64,000 bases of DNA, taken from Sphingobacterium sp. GTDB lineage: Bacteria > Bacteroidota > Bacteroidia > Sphingobacteriales > Sphingobacteriaceae. The DNA is taken from assembly GCA_031277685.1 (NCBI GenBank), contig JAITLV010000011.1, positions 1 through 64,000 of the forward strand, read 5' to 3'. The translations under genes and the position numbers were made by a program. Positions 37,141 through 46,568 of the stretch are shown in pieces; within the stretch, counting starts at the first letter, position 1; each line of letters begins with the position of its first letter. The notes beneath the pieces are model-generated. The model did not search any database, was not told the origin of the DNA, and was given only the letters and a program-made list of their open reading frames with translations.

Positions 37141-37887
37141 TTGACAGTTTTGACGCCAAAAATTAAAACAATTTTACAAGACTATGGGCATCGTCCGTGG
37201 CCTCCCCCAACTGGTCCCTGGCAATACTATCAGGACTGGCTTGATTTACTCTTTTTACATTTTCAAGTTGACTATGATTTGCTCCAGCCTCTCGTTCCGA
37301 CCCAGTTGAATATCGACCAGCATAGGGGTAAATGTTATGTTTCTTTGGTTGCCTTCAAAATGAAAAATATCCGGCCCAGAAATTTGCCTGCCTTCCCGCC
37401 ACTATCAGACTTTTATGAAATAAATGTACGTACCTATATCGATCAGGATGGAAAAAAGGGAGTGTATTTTATCAATATTGAAGCAAGTAAATATTTATCC
37501 GCATTGATCGCAAAAAAACTATCTGGTTTACCTTACGAAAAATCCAACATTTTACGGGATACGGCAGGATACAGTAACTTGAATCCTAAAAAGAATTTCA
37601 AATTGAAAACTACCTTTAGCGTGACCGAAGAAATTAAAGTAAAATCAAGTCTCGATCTTTGGCTTACGGAGCGCTATTGTCTTTACTTAGACAAACCGAA
37701 TGGAATATACTGTTTTGACATCCACCACGTTGAATGGCCATTATTCTCAGTACAACTGCAAGAATGCCAGTTGAGTTATGTAGCAGGGGATATTCAATTA
37801 CATCACGAAAATATTGACGCCATGCACTACTCCCCTGGTGTATCGGTTCTGGCATGGGAAGCCAAAACGATTCGTCCGGTCCTTTGA
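37141..37887 (+). CDS. DUF2071 (YqjF-like) protein
   Basis: A 248-residue cytosolic protein of the DUF2071 family, with WQYYQDWLDLLFLHFQVDYD near the N-terminus, LQPLVPTQLNIDQHRGKCYV and FYEINVRTYI as recognisable stretches. The chosen start is TTG at 37141; no ATG occurs before the conserved region, so a non-ATG start seems real. The family has no established reaction. It is transcribed divergently from the nickel island. Confidence 0.82.
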   Translation: MTVLTPKIKTILQDYGHRPWPPPTGPWQYYQDWLDLLFLHFQVDYDLLQPLVPTQLNIDQHRGKCYVSLVAFKMKNIRPRNLPAFPPLSDFYEINVRTYIDQDGKKGVYFINIEASKYLSALIAKKLSGLPYEKSNILRDTAGYSNLNPKKNFKLKTTFSVTEEIKVKSSLDLWLTERYCLYLDKPNGIYCFDIHHVEWPLFSVQLQECQLSYVAGDIQLHHENIDAMHYSPGVSVLAWEAKTIRPVL

Positions 37888-38091
37888 TTATGCATTGAAC
37901 ATAATAGTCATTCCTTTAATTTACTTTCCCCCAGAGGGAACAGACTTTTCCCTTAGGGGATCGCAAAAACTGCTTAAGGGAATTTGTTTTTCCCTTAAAT
38001 TCAGGCTAGCTAACAGGCTATTCTAAAATCAGCCCGCAGAACCATTAAACACACTTTCCAAGGAAATATTTATTCTAATTCAACAAAAATG

Positions 38092-38148
38092 AGGGGTAAA
38101 ATTCCGCCAAAAGAAGACTTATCAACTTTCTGGCGGAATTTTACCCCT
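38092..38148. repeat. Perfect 18-bp inverted repeat
   Basis: The arm AGGGGTAAAATTCCGCCA at 38092-38109 is matched exactly by its reverse complement at 38131-38148, separated by 21 bases. No T run follows on either strand, so it is not a simple intrinsic terminator. It may be a protein-binding site, a remnant of a mobile repeat, or an RNA hairpin in the 3' end of either neighbouring transcript. Confidence 0.85.
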
Positions 38149-38178
38149 ACTATCCCCCTTTAATTTTGTATGCAACAC

Positions 38179-38214
38179 AAAAAAGGCCTGTACAACTGAT
38201 CATGTACAGGCCTT
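38179..38214 (-). terminator. Intrinsic terminator of katG
   Basis: AAGGCCTGTACA and TGTACAGGCCTT form a perfect 12-bp stem with an 8-base loop, running into T residues on the minus strand. It begins about 70 bases after the katG stop. Confidence 0.85.
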
Positions 38215-38284
38215 CATATTATTAATCGCTTGTCAGGCGCCGCTACTGCTTTGAGATTACATTAGCGAGCGGTGCTCCACCCAG

Positions 38285-40681
<2,397 letters not shown>

Positions 40682-40837
40682 CTAAAATCTATAAATACAG
40701 CAACACGTTATAACAAACAACATAATAGATATCTCAATATACTTGATGTACTCCAACTGTTCCTGATAATTTTAAAAACAAAAAACGTGCTTTTTTTATT
40801 CTACTAATAATAGATAGAACCAAGTATCCATATTATC

Positions 40838-41419
40838 ATGGGGGAATTATCAACATATCTGGTCAGTGCTTTCATTGGTATTAGTTTAGCCGCTGCAACT
40901 GGCTTTCGAATTTTTATGCCTTTGTTTTTACTGAGCTTAGGTTGTCGTTTGGAACTATTTCAGGTAGGCAATGAATGGGCTTGGGCCGGTTCTAATTTGG
41001 TATTGATAAGTACAAGCATTGCAATGCTTATTGAAATTGCGGCCTACTATATACCGGTTGTAGACAATATACTGGATACGATCGCTATTCCACTAGCGAC
41101 TATTGCAGGAACATTACTTTTTGCGGTACAGTTTACAGATATTTCACCTTTTTTTCGCTGGTCAACAGCTATTATCGCCGGTGGGGGAACTGCAGCGACC
41201 ATCAGTACTGTTTTGGCAGGCACAAGGGCTGCTTCGTCCATTGGCACTGCAGGACTCGGAAATTTCATTATTTCAACGATGGAGACCATTGGTTCTACCA
41301 TATTGACCATTCTAGCCATATTCGTTCCCTTTATGGCTGTTCTCGTCGTTTTGGCTTTATTTTATTTCTTCGGGAAATTTGGAAAAAAGCAGCTGCAAAG
41401 GAAACTCAAAAAGACCTAA
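40838..41419 (+). CDS. DUF4126 membrane protein
   Basis: A 193-residue membrane protein with about five hydrophobic helices. LVSAFIGISLAAATGFRIFM at the N-terminus and PVVDNILDTIAIPLATIAGT after the second helix are the family signature. A glycine/alanine-rich stretch around GGTAATISTVLAGTRAASS follows. The role of the family is unknown. The stop codon at 41417 touches the left copy of the 115-bp direct repeat. Confidence 0.88.
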   Translation: MGELSTYLVSAFIGISLAAATGFRIFMPLFLLSLGCRLELFQVGNEWAWAGSNLVLISTSIAMLIEIAAYYIPVVDNILDTIAIPLATIAGTLLFAVQFTDISPFFRWSTAIIAGGGTAATISTVLAGTRAASSIGTAGLGNFIISTMETIGSTILTILAIFVPFMAVLVVLALFYFFGKFGKKQLQRKLKKT

Positions 41420-41533
41420 GATCAGGTTATATGCAAAAGGTCCGGTTTATTGACAAATCCGGACCTTTTCGCAGCTGCTATCAGCCTTTTACATCGTGTT
41501 CACCTAGTCAATGACAACTTCCTGCGGTCTTTT
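41419..41533. repeat. Left copy of a 115-bp direct repeat flanking hipBA
   Basis: This segment is identical to 43370-43484 except for one base (41525, C against T). It contains a complete terminator hairpin (AAAAGGTCCGG at 41435 with CCGGACCTTTT at 41459) and, on the minus strand, the last codons of an Hsp20 reading frame. Beyond 41533 the reverse strand still encodes NLDQIKRPQEVVID, a diverged version of the Hsp20 tail DLDKVKRPQEVVID. The hipA stop codon lies inside this remnant. Confidence 0.95.
41435..41472. terminator. Terminator hairpin in the left repeat copy
   Basis: AAAAGGTCCGG pairs with CCGGACCTTTT around a 13-base loop that can pair further through TTT/AAA. It separates the convergent DUF4126 and hipA genes and can serve both. 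Confidence 0.85.
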
Positions 41534-41541
41534 TATCTGGT

Positions 41542-42804
41542 CTAGGTTCTTGCTTCTGTTTTGAATGCAGATCTCATTAATTCTTGTTCAGCTCTCGAAA
41601 TTCCTATTTCTTTTGCTAAAACTTCCCATTTTTTTACAGAAGCTAATACTTCTGCTATGATATTATTCATTTGACTATCATTCAATCTAAAATATTCCCC
41701 CACACTCTTAGCTAGATCATAATCTAAAGCATTATTATGCATATCAATATTCAAAGCTAATCCATCTTTATCAATAGAAGGATTAAGATCATAAGCGGGA
41801 GATAATTTCCATCCTTCTTTATCTAAAATAAATCCATGATTACGAAGATGGTCATCCGTATTTGAAACCGCTATATTAAATATCATCCTTCGCCACAATT
41901 GTGTTAGATTTTCATTAACCTGAAATCCATTATCTTGTATGAATTCGACGATGTCTAAATAACTCGCTGGATTATCCTTTATTGTATCTTCATTATTTCC
42001 CGTCATCGTCATTGCTGATGAAAAATGTACCCGATTAGCTCCAACTCTATCAAAACGCTTAGTAAAAAATGTATGATAATTACCATTAACATTTTCCAAT
42101 CGACATTCCGCCATTTCTATACCAGCGTTAACGGCTAATTTATAGGTTAAATATTCCCATGCAGCCTTATCAATTGTATCATTCTTAGAAGGAAACTTCG
42201 CTATCCATATTTCATTGCTTTCATCCAGAATATTAGCTTTTGGTCTTGTTCCTCCTAGAGAAGAGCCTGGGGCAATAAGTAATTTTAACCATTTATTTAT
42301 AGCTTCATTTTCTTTATCGTTCTCATAGTGAACAACAGCTTGTTGTAATTCACGGATAGTTGACCATGGAGGAGTTGATTTTTCTATATCATTATCCAAA
42401 AAATCCCCATTAATATCAAGTTTGAATCGAAAAGCCCCCATTCTGGTTTCATCATACACGCCCAATAAGAAATCAATATCGTATAAGGTTTTGGCTTTCG
42501 TCCCACTGATTTTAGCAAGCTGAACTTCTCTACGTTTCATCAGTGTGCGCCCCCATGTATCAGGCATACTATCTAAAAAAATGCCAAAATTCTCTTTATT
42601 ATTCGGGAATTGTTGTCCAGCATAAAATTGAATATCAGGATCGATCAAACGTTGTTCTTTGGTCTTCAACCACTCTTTATCATATTCAAAGCTAAAAGCT
42701 TTACGCCCCTTTGCTTGATGGGCAGATAATATACCAATAAAAGTTGGCTGTGGTAAACCAAGCCAATCGGCATAAACATATATATCAATTTTATTAACCG
42801 CCAT
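41542..42804 (-). CDS. hipA: HipA family toxin kinase
   Basis: A 420-residue HipA-like Ser/Thr kinase, the toxin of a type II system. Features are the N-terminal HipA_N subdomain (about 5-140), a serine-containing loop S181-S182 in APGSSLGGTRPKA that corresponds to the autophosphorylation loop, the ATP lysine K203 in WIAKFPS, catalytic NTDDHLRN at 315-322 and the metal-binding D339 in AYDLNPS. All key residues are kept, so the kinase should be active. In Escherichia coli HipA phosphorylates glutamyl-tRNA synthetase; the target here is unknown. It follows hipB by 1 base. Confidence 0.93.
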   Translation of the reverse strand: MAVNKIDIYVYADWLGLPQPTFIGILSAHQAKGRKAFSFEYDKEWLKTKEQRLIDPDIQFYAGQQFPNNKENFGIFLDSMPDTWGRTLMKRREVQLAKISGTKAKTLYDIDFLLGVYDETRMGAFRFKLDINGDFLDNDIEKSTPPWSTIRELQQAVVHYENDKENEAINKWLKLLIAPGSSLGGTRPKANILDESNEIWIAKFPSKNDTIDKAAWEYLTYKLAVNAGIEMAECRLENVNGNYHTFFTKRFDRVGANRVHFSSAMTMTGNNEDTIKDNPASYLDIVEFIQDNGFQVNENLTQLWRRMIFNIAVSNTDDHLRNHGFILDKEGWKLSPAYDLNPSIDKDGLALNIDMHNNALDYDLAKSVGEYFRLNDSQMNNIIAEVLASVKKWEVLAKEIGISRAEQELMRSAFKTEART

Positions 42805-42805
42805 T

Positions 42806-43087
42806 CTACAATAAATCTAAATCTTGAAGTTTACGTCCAAAAACGTCATCTGATGCTAATTTCAAGAAATCATCTTGCAAACCTAAAACCCGTAACACAT
42901 TAAAATATGCCCCCATTGCGACACTAGCATCACCTTTTTCTATAAGGTATAAAGTAGAACGAGCAATACCAGCACGTTCAGCCACTTGTACAGCTGTTAG
43001 TTTCCTCCTTTTACGAGCGAGTTTAATATTCTCTCCCATTTGTTCCAATAAAATCTGAAACTTAGGTAAAACAAGTTGTTTCTTCAT
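42806..43087 (-). CDS. hipB: HipB-like XRE antitoxin
   Basis: A 93-residue DNA-binding protein with one XRE helix-turn-helix at about residues 18-75; the recognition region is VAERAGIARSTLYLIEKGDAS. It is encoded just before hipA and should both neutralise the kinase and repress the operon. A perfect inverted repeat starts about 10 bases upstream of the start codon and fits the operator. Confidence 0.92.
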   Translation of the reverse strand: MKKQLVLPKFQILLEQMGENIKLARKRRKLTAVQVAERAGIARSTLYLIEKGDASVAMGAYFNVLRVLGLQDDFLKLASDDVFGRKLQDLDLL

Positions 43088-43095
43088 AAAACGTC

Positions 43096-43136
43096 TGTTA
43101 TTTCAAACAAAAATAAGAATTATGTTTGAAATAACA
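43096..43136 (-). promoter_or_regulatory. Predicted HipB operator
   Basis: TGTTATTTCAAACA at 43096-43109 and its exact reverse complement TGTTTGAAATAACA at 43123-43136 form a 14-bp inverted repeat with a 13-bp spacer, so the centres of the arms are 27 bp apart. A third, weaker half-like TTTTATTTCAACAC lies just upstream of transcription at about 43143. This matches the usual multi-operator layout of XRE antitoxins. Confidence 0.75.
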
Positions 43137-43369
43137 AACATTTTTTATTTCAACACATATTCTTCCCAATACCAAAATCTTTATCAGCTGGAATTTGTAG
43201 AACATGACAATGTTTACCATCAATTATCGTCCAGAAAAAGGCTAAATGACTACCGAATAATAAGAGATGGTAGATAAGGAGTATAATGTAGTACTGCGTT
43301 GTTATGCCTGGTGTGAAACACCGAACAAAAAAGATTTACGTCCCATTGCAATCCTACAAATGGACGTTT
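43137..43369. other. Non-coding interval between hipB and the right repeat copy
   Basis: No supported gene. Short open stretches without homology that I can name occur on both strands, for example a run beginning MVDKEYNVVLRCYAWCE near 43269 on the plus strand. They could be decayed coding remnants brought in with the toxin module. Confidence 0.4.
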
Positions 43370-43484
43370 AGATCAGGTTATATGCAAAAGGTCCGGTTTA
43401 TTGACAAATCCGGACCTTTTCGCAGCTGCTATCAGCCTTTTACATCGTGTTCACCTAGTCAATGACAACTTCCTGTGGTCTTTT
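43370..43484. repeat. Right copy of the 115-bp direct repeat flanking hipBA
   Basis: It matches 41419-41533 with one mismatch. Here the minus-strand portion is the genuine 3' end of the intact hsp20 gene, and the hairpin at 43386-43420 is its terminator. Confidence 0.95.
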
Positions 43485-43907
43485 CACTTTGTCAAGGTCC
43501 TTCGGAAGAATCACAGTCAACACACCATCTTCAAAACTGGCATGTACATTATCTGTGAGTACTTGTTCATTTAATTGAAATTCACGCTCAAATGCGGCTC
43601 CCAAATGCTCCTTATAGATATATGCCACCTCATTGTTGGTATTTTCCGTACAGGAAATCGTTAAGATCCCCTCATTGATACTAACCTGAAATTGCTCTTT
43701 CTTCCGTCCGGCAGCAAAAACCTGTACTTCATAAAACTCGGAATTTTCAGCAATATTTACGGGAACAAATTGCTGTCCTACTCCACCCGCTCTGGCCTCG
43801 CCTTCAAAAAAATGCTGTTGAAATTTTTCAAAACGGTCTTTGAAATGCTGACCACAAAATTTATTATGATTTGAATGTCCGTTGGAATAATGATCTCTTT
43901 TAAACAT
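43455..43907 (-). CDS. Small heat-shock protein Hsp20
   Basis: A 150-residue chaperone starting at ATG 43907. The alpha-crystallin domain spans about residues 45-140: VPVNIAENSEFYEVQVFAAG, FQVSINEGILTISC, AAFEREFQLNEQV, and ASFEDGVLTVILPKD. The N-terminus is rich in His, Asn and Lys. The C-terminal KRPQEVVID carries the usual short hydrophobic I/V-x-I/V-type anchor (VVI). It prevents aggregation of unfolded proteins. Its last codons are duplicated at the far side of the hipBA module. Confidence 0.93.
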   Translation of the reverse strand: MFKRDHYSNGHSNHNKFCGQHFKDRFEKFQQHFFEGEARAGGVGQQFVPVNIAENSEFYEVQVFAAGRKKEQFQVSINEGILTISCTENTNNEVAYIYKEHLGAAFEREFQLNEQVLTDNVHASFEDGVLTVILPKDLDKVKRPQEVVID

Positions 43908-44012
43908 GTCTTTATTTTTTAGTAATAAGTATTCTGTGTGGCGTAATGAGTGGTCCAAAGGACTTCACTACTGTCTTTATTTTTGTTATTTGGTTTTCTA
44001 CCGGGTCTGATA

Positions 44013-44306
44013 TTAATATACCGGGACGATTGTCGCATTCTTGACCCGTTGTTGCTTGTGCAAAGGGACGATTGCATTATTCATCCTTGATTCAGCGTAC
44101 ATGCCTGGGTAGACTGGAGCTTTATCCATTTTAAAGGATCGCATTTCTCTCCGACGCATCTTGGCCATTGCAAAACTTCCTATCCCGAATAAGATTGTCG
44201 CAACTAACAGCAGCTTAAATACAGCTCCCATAATCAAGGTAGCTAGCCCCACTATCGCCGTCAATGCGATCAGACGTGGTAATATAAATCGAATTTTATT
44301 TTTCAT
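44013..44306 (-). CDS. Small membrane protein
   Basis: A 97-residue protein starting at ATG 44306 (MKNKIRFILPRLIALTAIVG). One long hydrophobic hairpin region (LTAIVGLATLIMGAVFKLLLVATILFGI, abridged) suggests two close membrane helices, followed by a basic loop KMRRREMRSFKM. No domain is recognised. It lies between hsp20 and a second small membrane protein on the same strand; all may be stress-related. Confidence 0.6.
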   Translation of the reverse strand: MKNKIRFILPRLIALTAIVGLATLIMGAVFKLLLVATILFGIGSFAMAKMRRREMRSFKMDKAPVYPGMYAESRMNNAIVPLHKQQRVKNATIVPVY

Positions 44307-44488
44307 TTTTTCTCTATTTAATTGTTTATTAAACCCAAAAACCGTCAATTTACTACTCAGTAATGTTATCCACCATTCTTTATACTTCCAGGGTTTGTCT
44401 TTACCACCCCAATATAATTCATTGCGTACATAAGTAACAGATCGTCAAATGCTGTCATTACTGTCGAAGTTTCTCTTCGGCTTCTGGC

Positions 44489-44520
44489 AAAAAAAAGGCG
44501 CCTTTATAGAAGAAGACGCC
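44489..44520 (-). terminator. Intrinsic terminator after the sigma factor operon
   Basis: On the minus strand GGCGTCTT pairs with AAGGCGCC (one wobble) around an 8-base loop and runs into eight T residues. It lies about 40 bases after the small membrane protein gene. Confidence 0.75.
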
Positions 44521-44558
44521 CGTACCCGGTTTTTACTTTAAAAAATTTTATCTTTTTT

Positions 44559-44897
44559 TCAGAATCCACATCGTCCATTGAAACGACGTTTCCATTCTTC
44601 ACGCAAGCGCTCCCTTTCCTCTTCTGAAAGATCTTGATGACGATCCATATCAGGAGGGAAGTTTTTACGGAATCCGCCCCTTCCGGGTTTACCAAATCCA
44701 CGTCCAAATAAAATGCGTGATAGCACAAATAGTCCGAAAGCCTGCCAGTAAGTGATCGTTTTCAAATTGAAAATATCACACATCAATGTATTCCACAGAT
44801 ATTGTAACAGTGCTACCAGCAAGAAAACCCCAATGACAATGGCAACAAACACAAAAGCAAATTTGCCTTTCCCCCGTCTTCTCATTCTTCTATTCAT
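44559..44897 (-). CDS. Small two-helix membrane protein cotranscribed with an ECF sigma factor
   Basis: A 112-residue protein with a basic N-terminus (RRMRRRGKGK), two hydrophobic segments (FAFVFVAIVIGVFLLVALL, TYWQAFGLFVLSRILFG), then an acidic-basic tail with LSEEERERLREEWKRRF. It follows the sigma factor gene by 10 bp. Position would suit an anti-sigma factor, but no zinc or FecR-like anti-sigma motif is visible. Start could be Met1 or Met5. Confidence 0.7.
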   Translation of the reverse strand: MNRRMRRRGKGKFAFVFVAIVIGVFLLVALLQYLWNTLMCDIFNLKTITYWQAFGLFVLSRILFGRGFGKPGRGGFRKNFPPDMDRHQDLSEEERERLREEWKRRFNGRCGF

Positions 44898-44907
44898 AGC
44901 TTTATTT

Positions 44908-45489
44908 TTAAAATTTTAATTCTTCATATAAGTTCCGCAAACGTAAACGCAGATGTTTTACGGCATAACCTTTTCTGCTTATTATCGTTTTGATATTTTC
45001 GTTCTCCATATCCGCAATCTCCTGCAATGTTTTATCCTCAATTTCATTGAGCATAAAAACCCGTCGTTGTTTCTCAGGTAACTCTTCCAGGGCTTTCATC
45101 AATTCATCCCAAAATATATCTTTAAATAATTTGAGTTCAGGATTGTGAGCATCATCGGCAAGCAAAAACTGGCGTATTGGAAAAGCTGTATCGACTTCTT
45201 CACCATCGGCCATTAAATCATCAAGCGATTCATCCTTTTTCTTTCGATAGCTATCCGTAATTTTGTTTCGGGTAACTGCATACAGCCATGCACCGGCATT
45301 TTCCAGTTCATCCATATTGGTCAAACGGCTGAACTGATACCAGACCTCCTGTAGGATATCTTCGGCATCTTCAGTCTTTTTGACTTTCCCTTTTACAAAA
45401 CGCAGCAATTGTCCCCCATAAGTCTTGACGATATCTGTAAATGATCTGGAGTTTTTTTCTGCCATATGATTTTGGTATGCAATGTCCAT
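44908..45489 (-). CDS. ECF RNA polymerase sigma factor
   Basis: A 193-residue sigma-70 family member with region 2 (AEDILQEVWYQFSRL, WLYAVTRNKITDSYR) and region 4 (LEELPEKQRRVFMLNEIEDKTLQEIA, abridged) joined by a 40-residue linker. It lacks regions 1 and 3, as in the extracytoplasmic function group. Starts at residues 1 and 9 are both possible. The downstream two-helix protein could regulate it. Target promoters are unknown. Confidence 0.9.
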   Translation of the reverse strand: MDIAYQNHMAEKNSRSFTDIVKTYGGQLLRFVKGKVKKTEDAEDILQEVWYQFSRLTNMDELENAGAWLYAVTRNKITDSYRKKKDESLDDLMADGEEVDTAFPIRQFLLADDAHNPELKLFKDIFWDELMKALEELPEKQRRVFMLNEIEDKTLQEIADMENENIKTIISRKGYAVKHLRLRLRNLYEELKF

Positions 45490-45540
45490 AGCTACATAGA
45501 CGAATCAACAAAGCTTTTACTCTAAATTATTTTCATCAAT

Positions 45541-46521
45541 TTACTTCCGCCTATCCCGGACAACCTTTCCTTTGTCTGTAATAAATATAAAACGATAATT
45601 TGGAAAATTACGGATTAATTTCTTCCCTTCTTTTTCCCCTAACACCATAATCGAGGTACTTAGTGCGTTGGCTAATTCTGCCGATGGCCCATAGATTGTT
45701 ACCGAAGTTAGTCCTGTGGCGGGATATCCTGTGACCGGGTTAATGATATGGGAATAACGTTTTCCGTCGATCTCGGCGTATTTTTCATAGCTTCCTGACG
45801 TTGCAACAGCCATCTCATTCAAACGAAGAACCGCTACCATTTGATGGGATTTGAATGGATTATTCACCCCAATTTTCCAGGGTTCACCATTTGGTTGGCT
45901 GCCCCAACTAGAAAGATCTCCGGAAGCATTGACGATGCCCGCAGGGATGCCACGGGCCTTCATGATGTCCCTTCCACGATCGGCGGCGTAGCCTTTTCCG
46001 ATGGATCCAAAGCCAATCTTCATGCCTGGCAGTTCCAAAAAAATAGTCGATGCTACACTATCCAGCAAAATATGCTCATAACCAACCTTCGTAACCGAAT
46101 TTCTGATCGCTTCTTCGGAAGGCATCCTTGTCATGCTACCATCAAACTTCCATATTTTATCTAATGCGATAATACTAATATCAAAGGCTCCCTGCGAGTT
46201 TCGCGCATACTGGATAGCTCTTTTTGTCAGCTCAAATACTTCCCGGTCAACTTGAACAGGTTTGATCCCTGCATTACGGTTGACCTCCGAAATCTGCGTA
46301 TAGGGCCGCCACTCGGAAATCAGATTTTCAATACGCTCAATCTCTGCTATCACTTCGGCAACATGTTGCCGGGCTTGTACGCTGTCCTGATCTACCAAGC
46401 TAATTTCAAAAATAGAGCCCATCAACGTGACCTGCTTTTTGAACAACACCTGTGAAAAACCACTTGAGACAACTGTCAACCAGAGGAGTGAAACCAGTAG
46501 ATACCGTTTACAATAGTTCAT
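45541..46521 (-). CDS. apbE: FAD:protein FMN transferase ApbE
   Basis: A 326-residue exported enzyme that attaches FMN from FAD to Thr or Ser of periplasmic flavoproteins. It has signal peptide MNYCKRYLLVSLLWLTVVSS. Motifs: MGSIFEISLV near residue 34, KIGFGSIGKGYAADR near 169, IVNASGDLSSWG and TSGSYEKYAEIDG, then RYSHIINPVTGYPA, all typical of the ApbE fold. It is the last gene of an operon with a PepSY-flavodoxin reductase and a DUF2271 protein, its probable substrate. Confidence 0.95.
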   Translation of the reverse strand: MNYCKRYLLVSLLWLTVVSSGFSQVLFKKQVTLMGSIFEISLVDQDSVQARQHVAEVIAEIERIENLISEWRPYTQISEVNRNAGIKPVQVDREVFELTKRAIQYARNSQGAFDISIIALDKIWKFDGSMTRMPSEEAIRNSVTKVGYEHILLDSVASTIFLELPGMKIGFGSIGKGYAADRGRDIMKARGIPAGIVNASGDLSSWGSQPNGEPWKIGVNNPFKSHQMVAVLRLNEMAVATSGSYEKYAEIDGKRYSHIINPVTGYPATGLTSVTIYGPSAELANALSTSIMVLGEKEGKKLIRNFPNYRFIFITDKGKVVRDRRK

Positions 46522-46568
46522 GACAACTTGTTAATTCATGCATAAGATGAAAGACTAGATAACCCAAA

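Larger units (their letters stand above)
37888..38284. other. Intergenic region with several inverted repeats
   Basis: This 397-bp gap between the convergent DUF2071 and katG genes holds three hairpin-forming sequences. TTAAGGGAA/TTCCCTTAA lies at 37974-37998, a perfect 18-bp inverted repeat at 38092-38148, and the katG terminator at 38183-38214. No ORF is supported. Confidence 0.7.

Noticed and set aside
41419..43484. Insertion sequence as the cause of the 115-bp repeats
   Set aside because: No transposase, no terminal inverted repeats, and target duplications of insertion sequences are far shorter than 115 bp.
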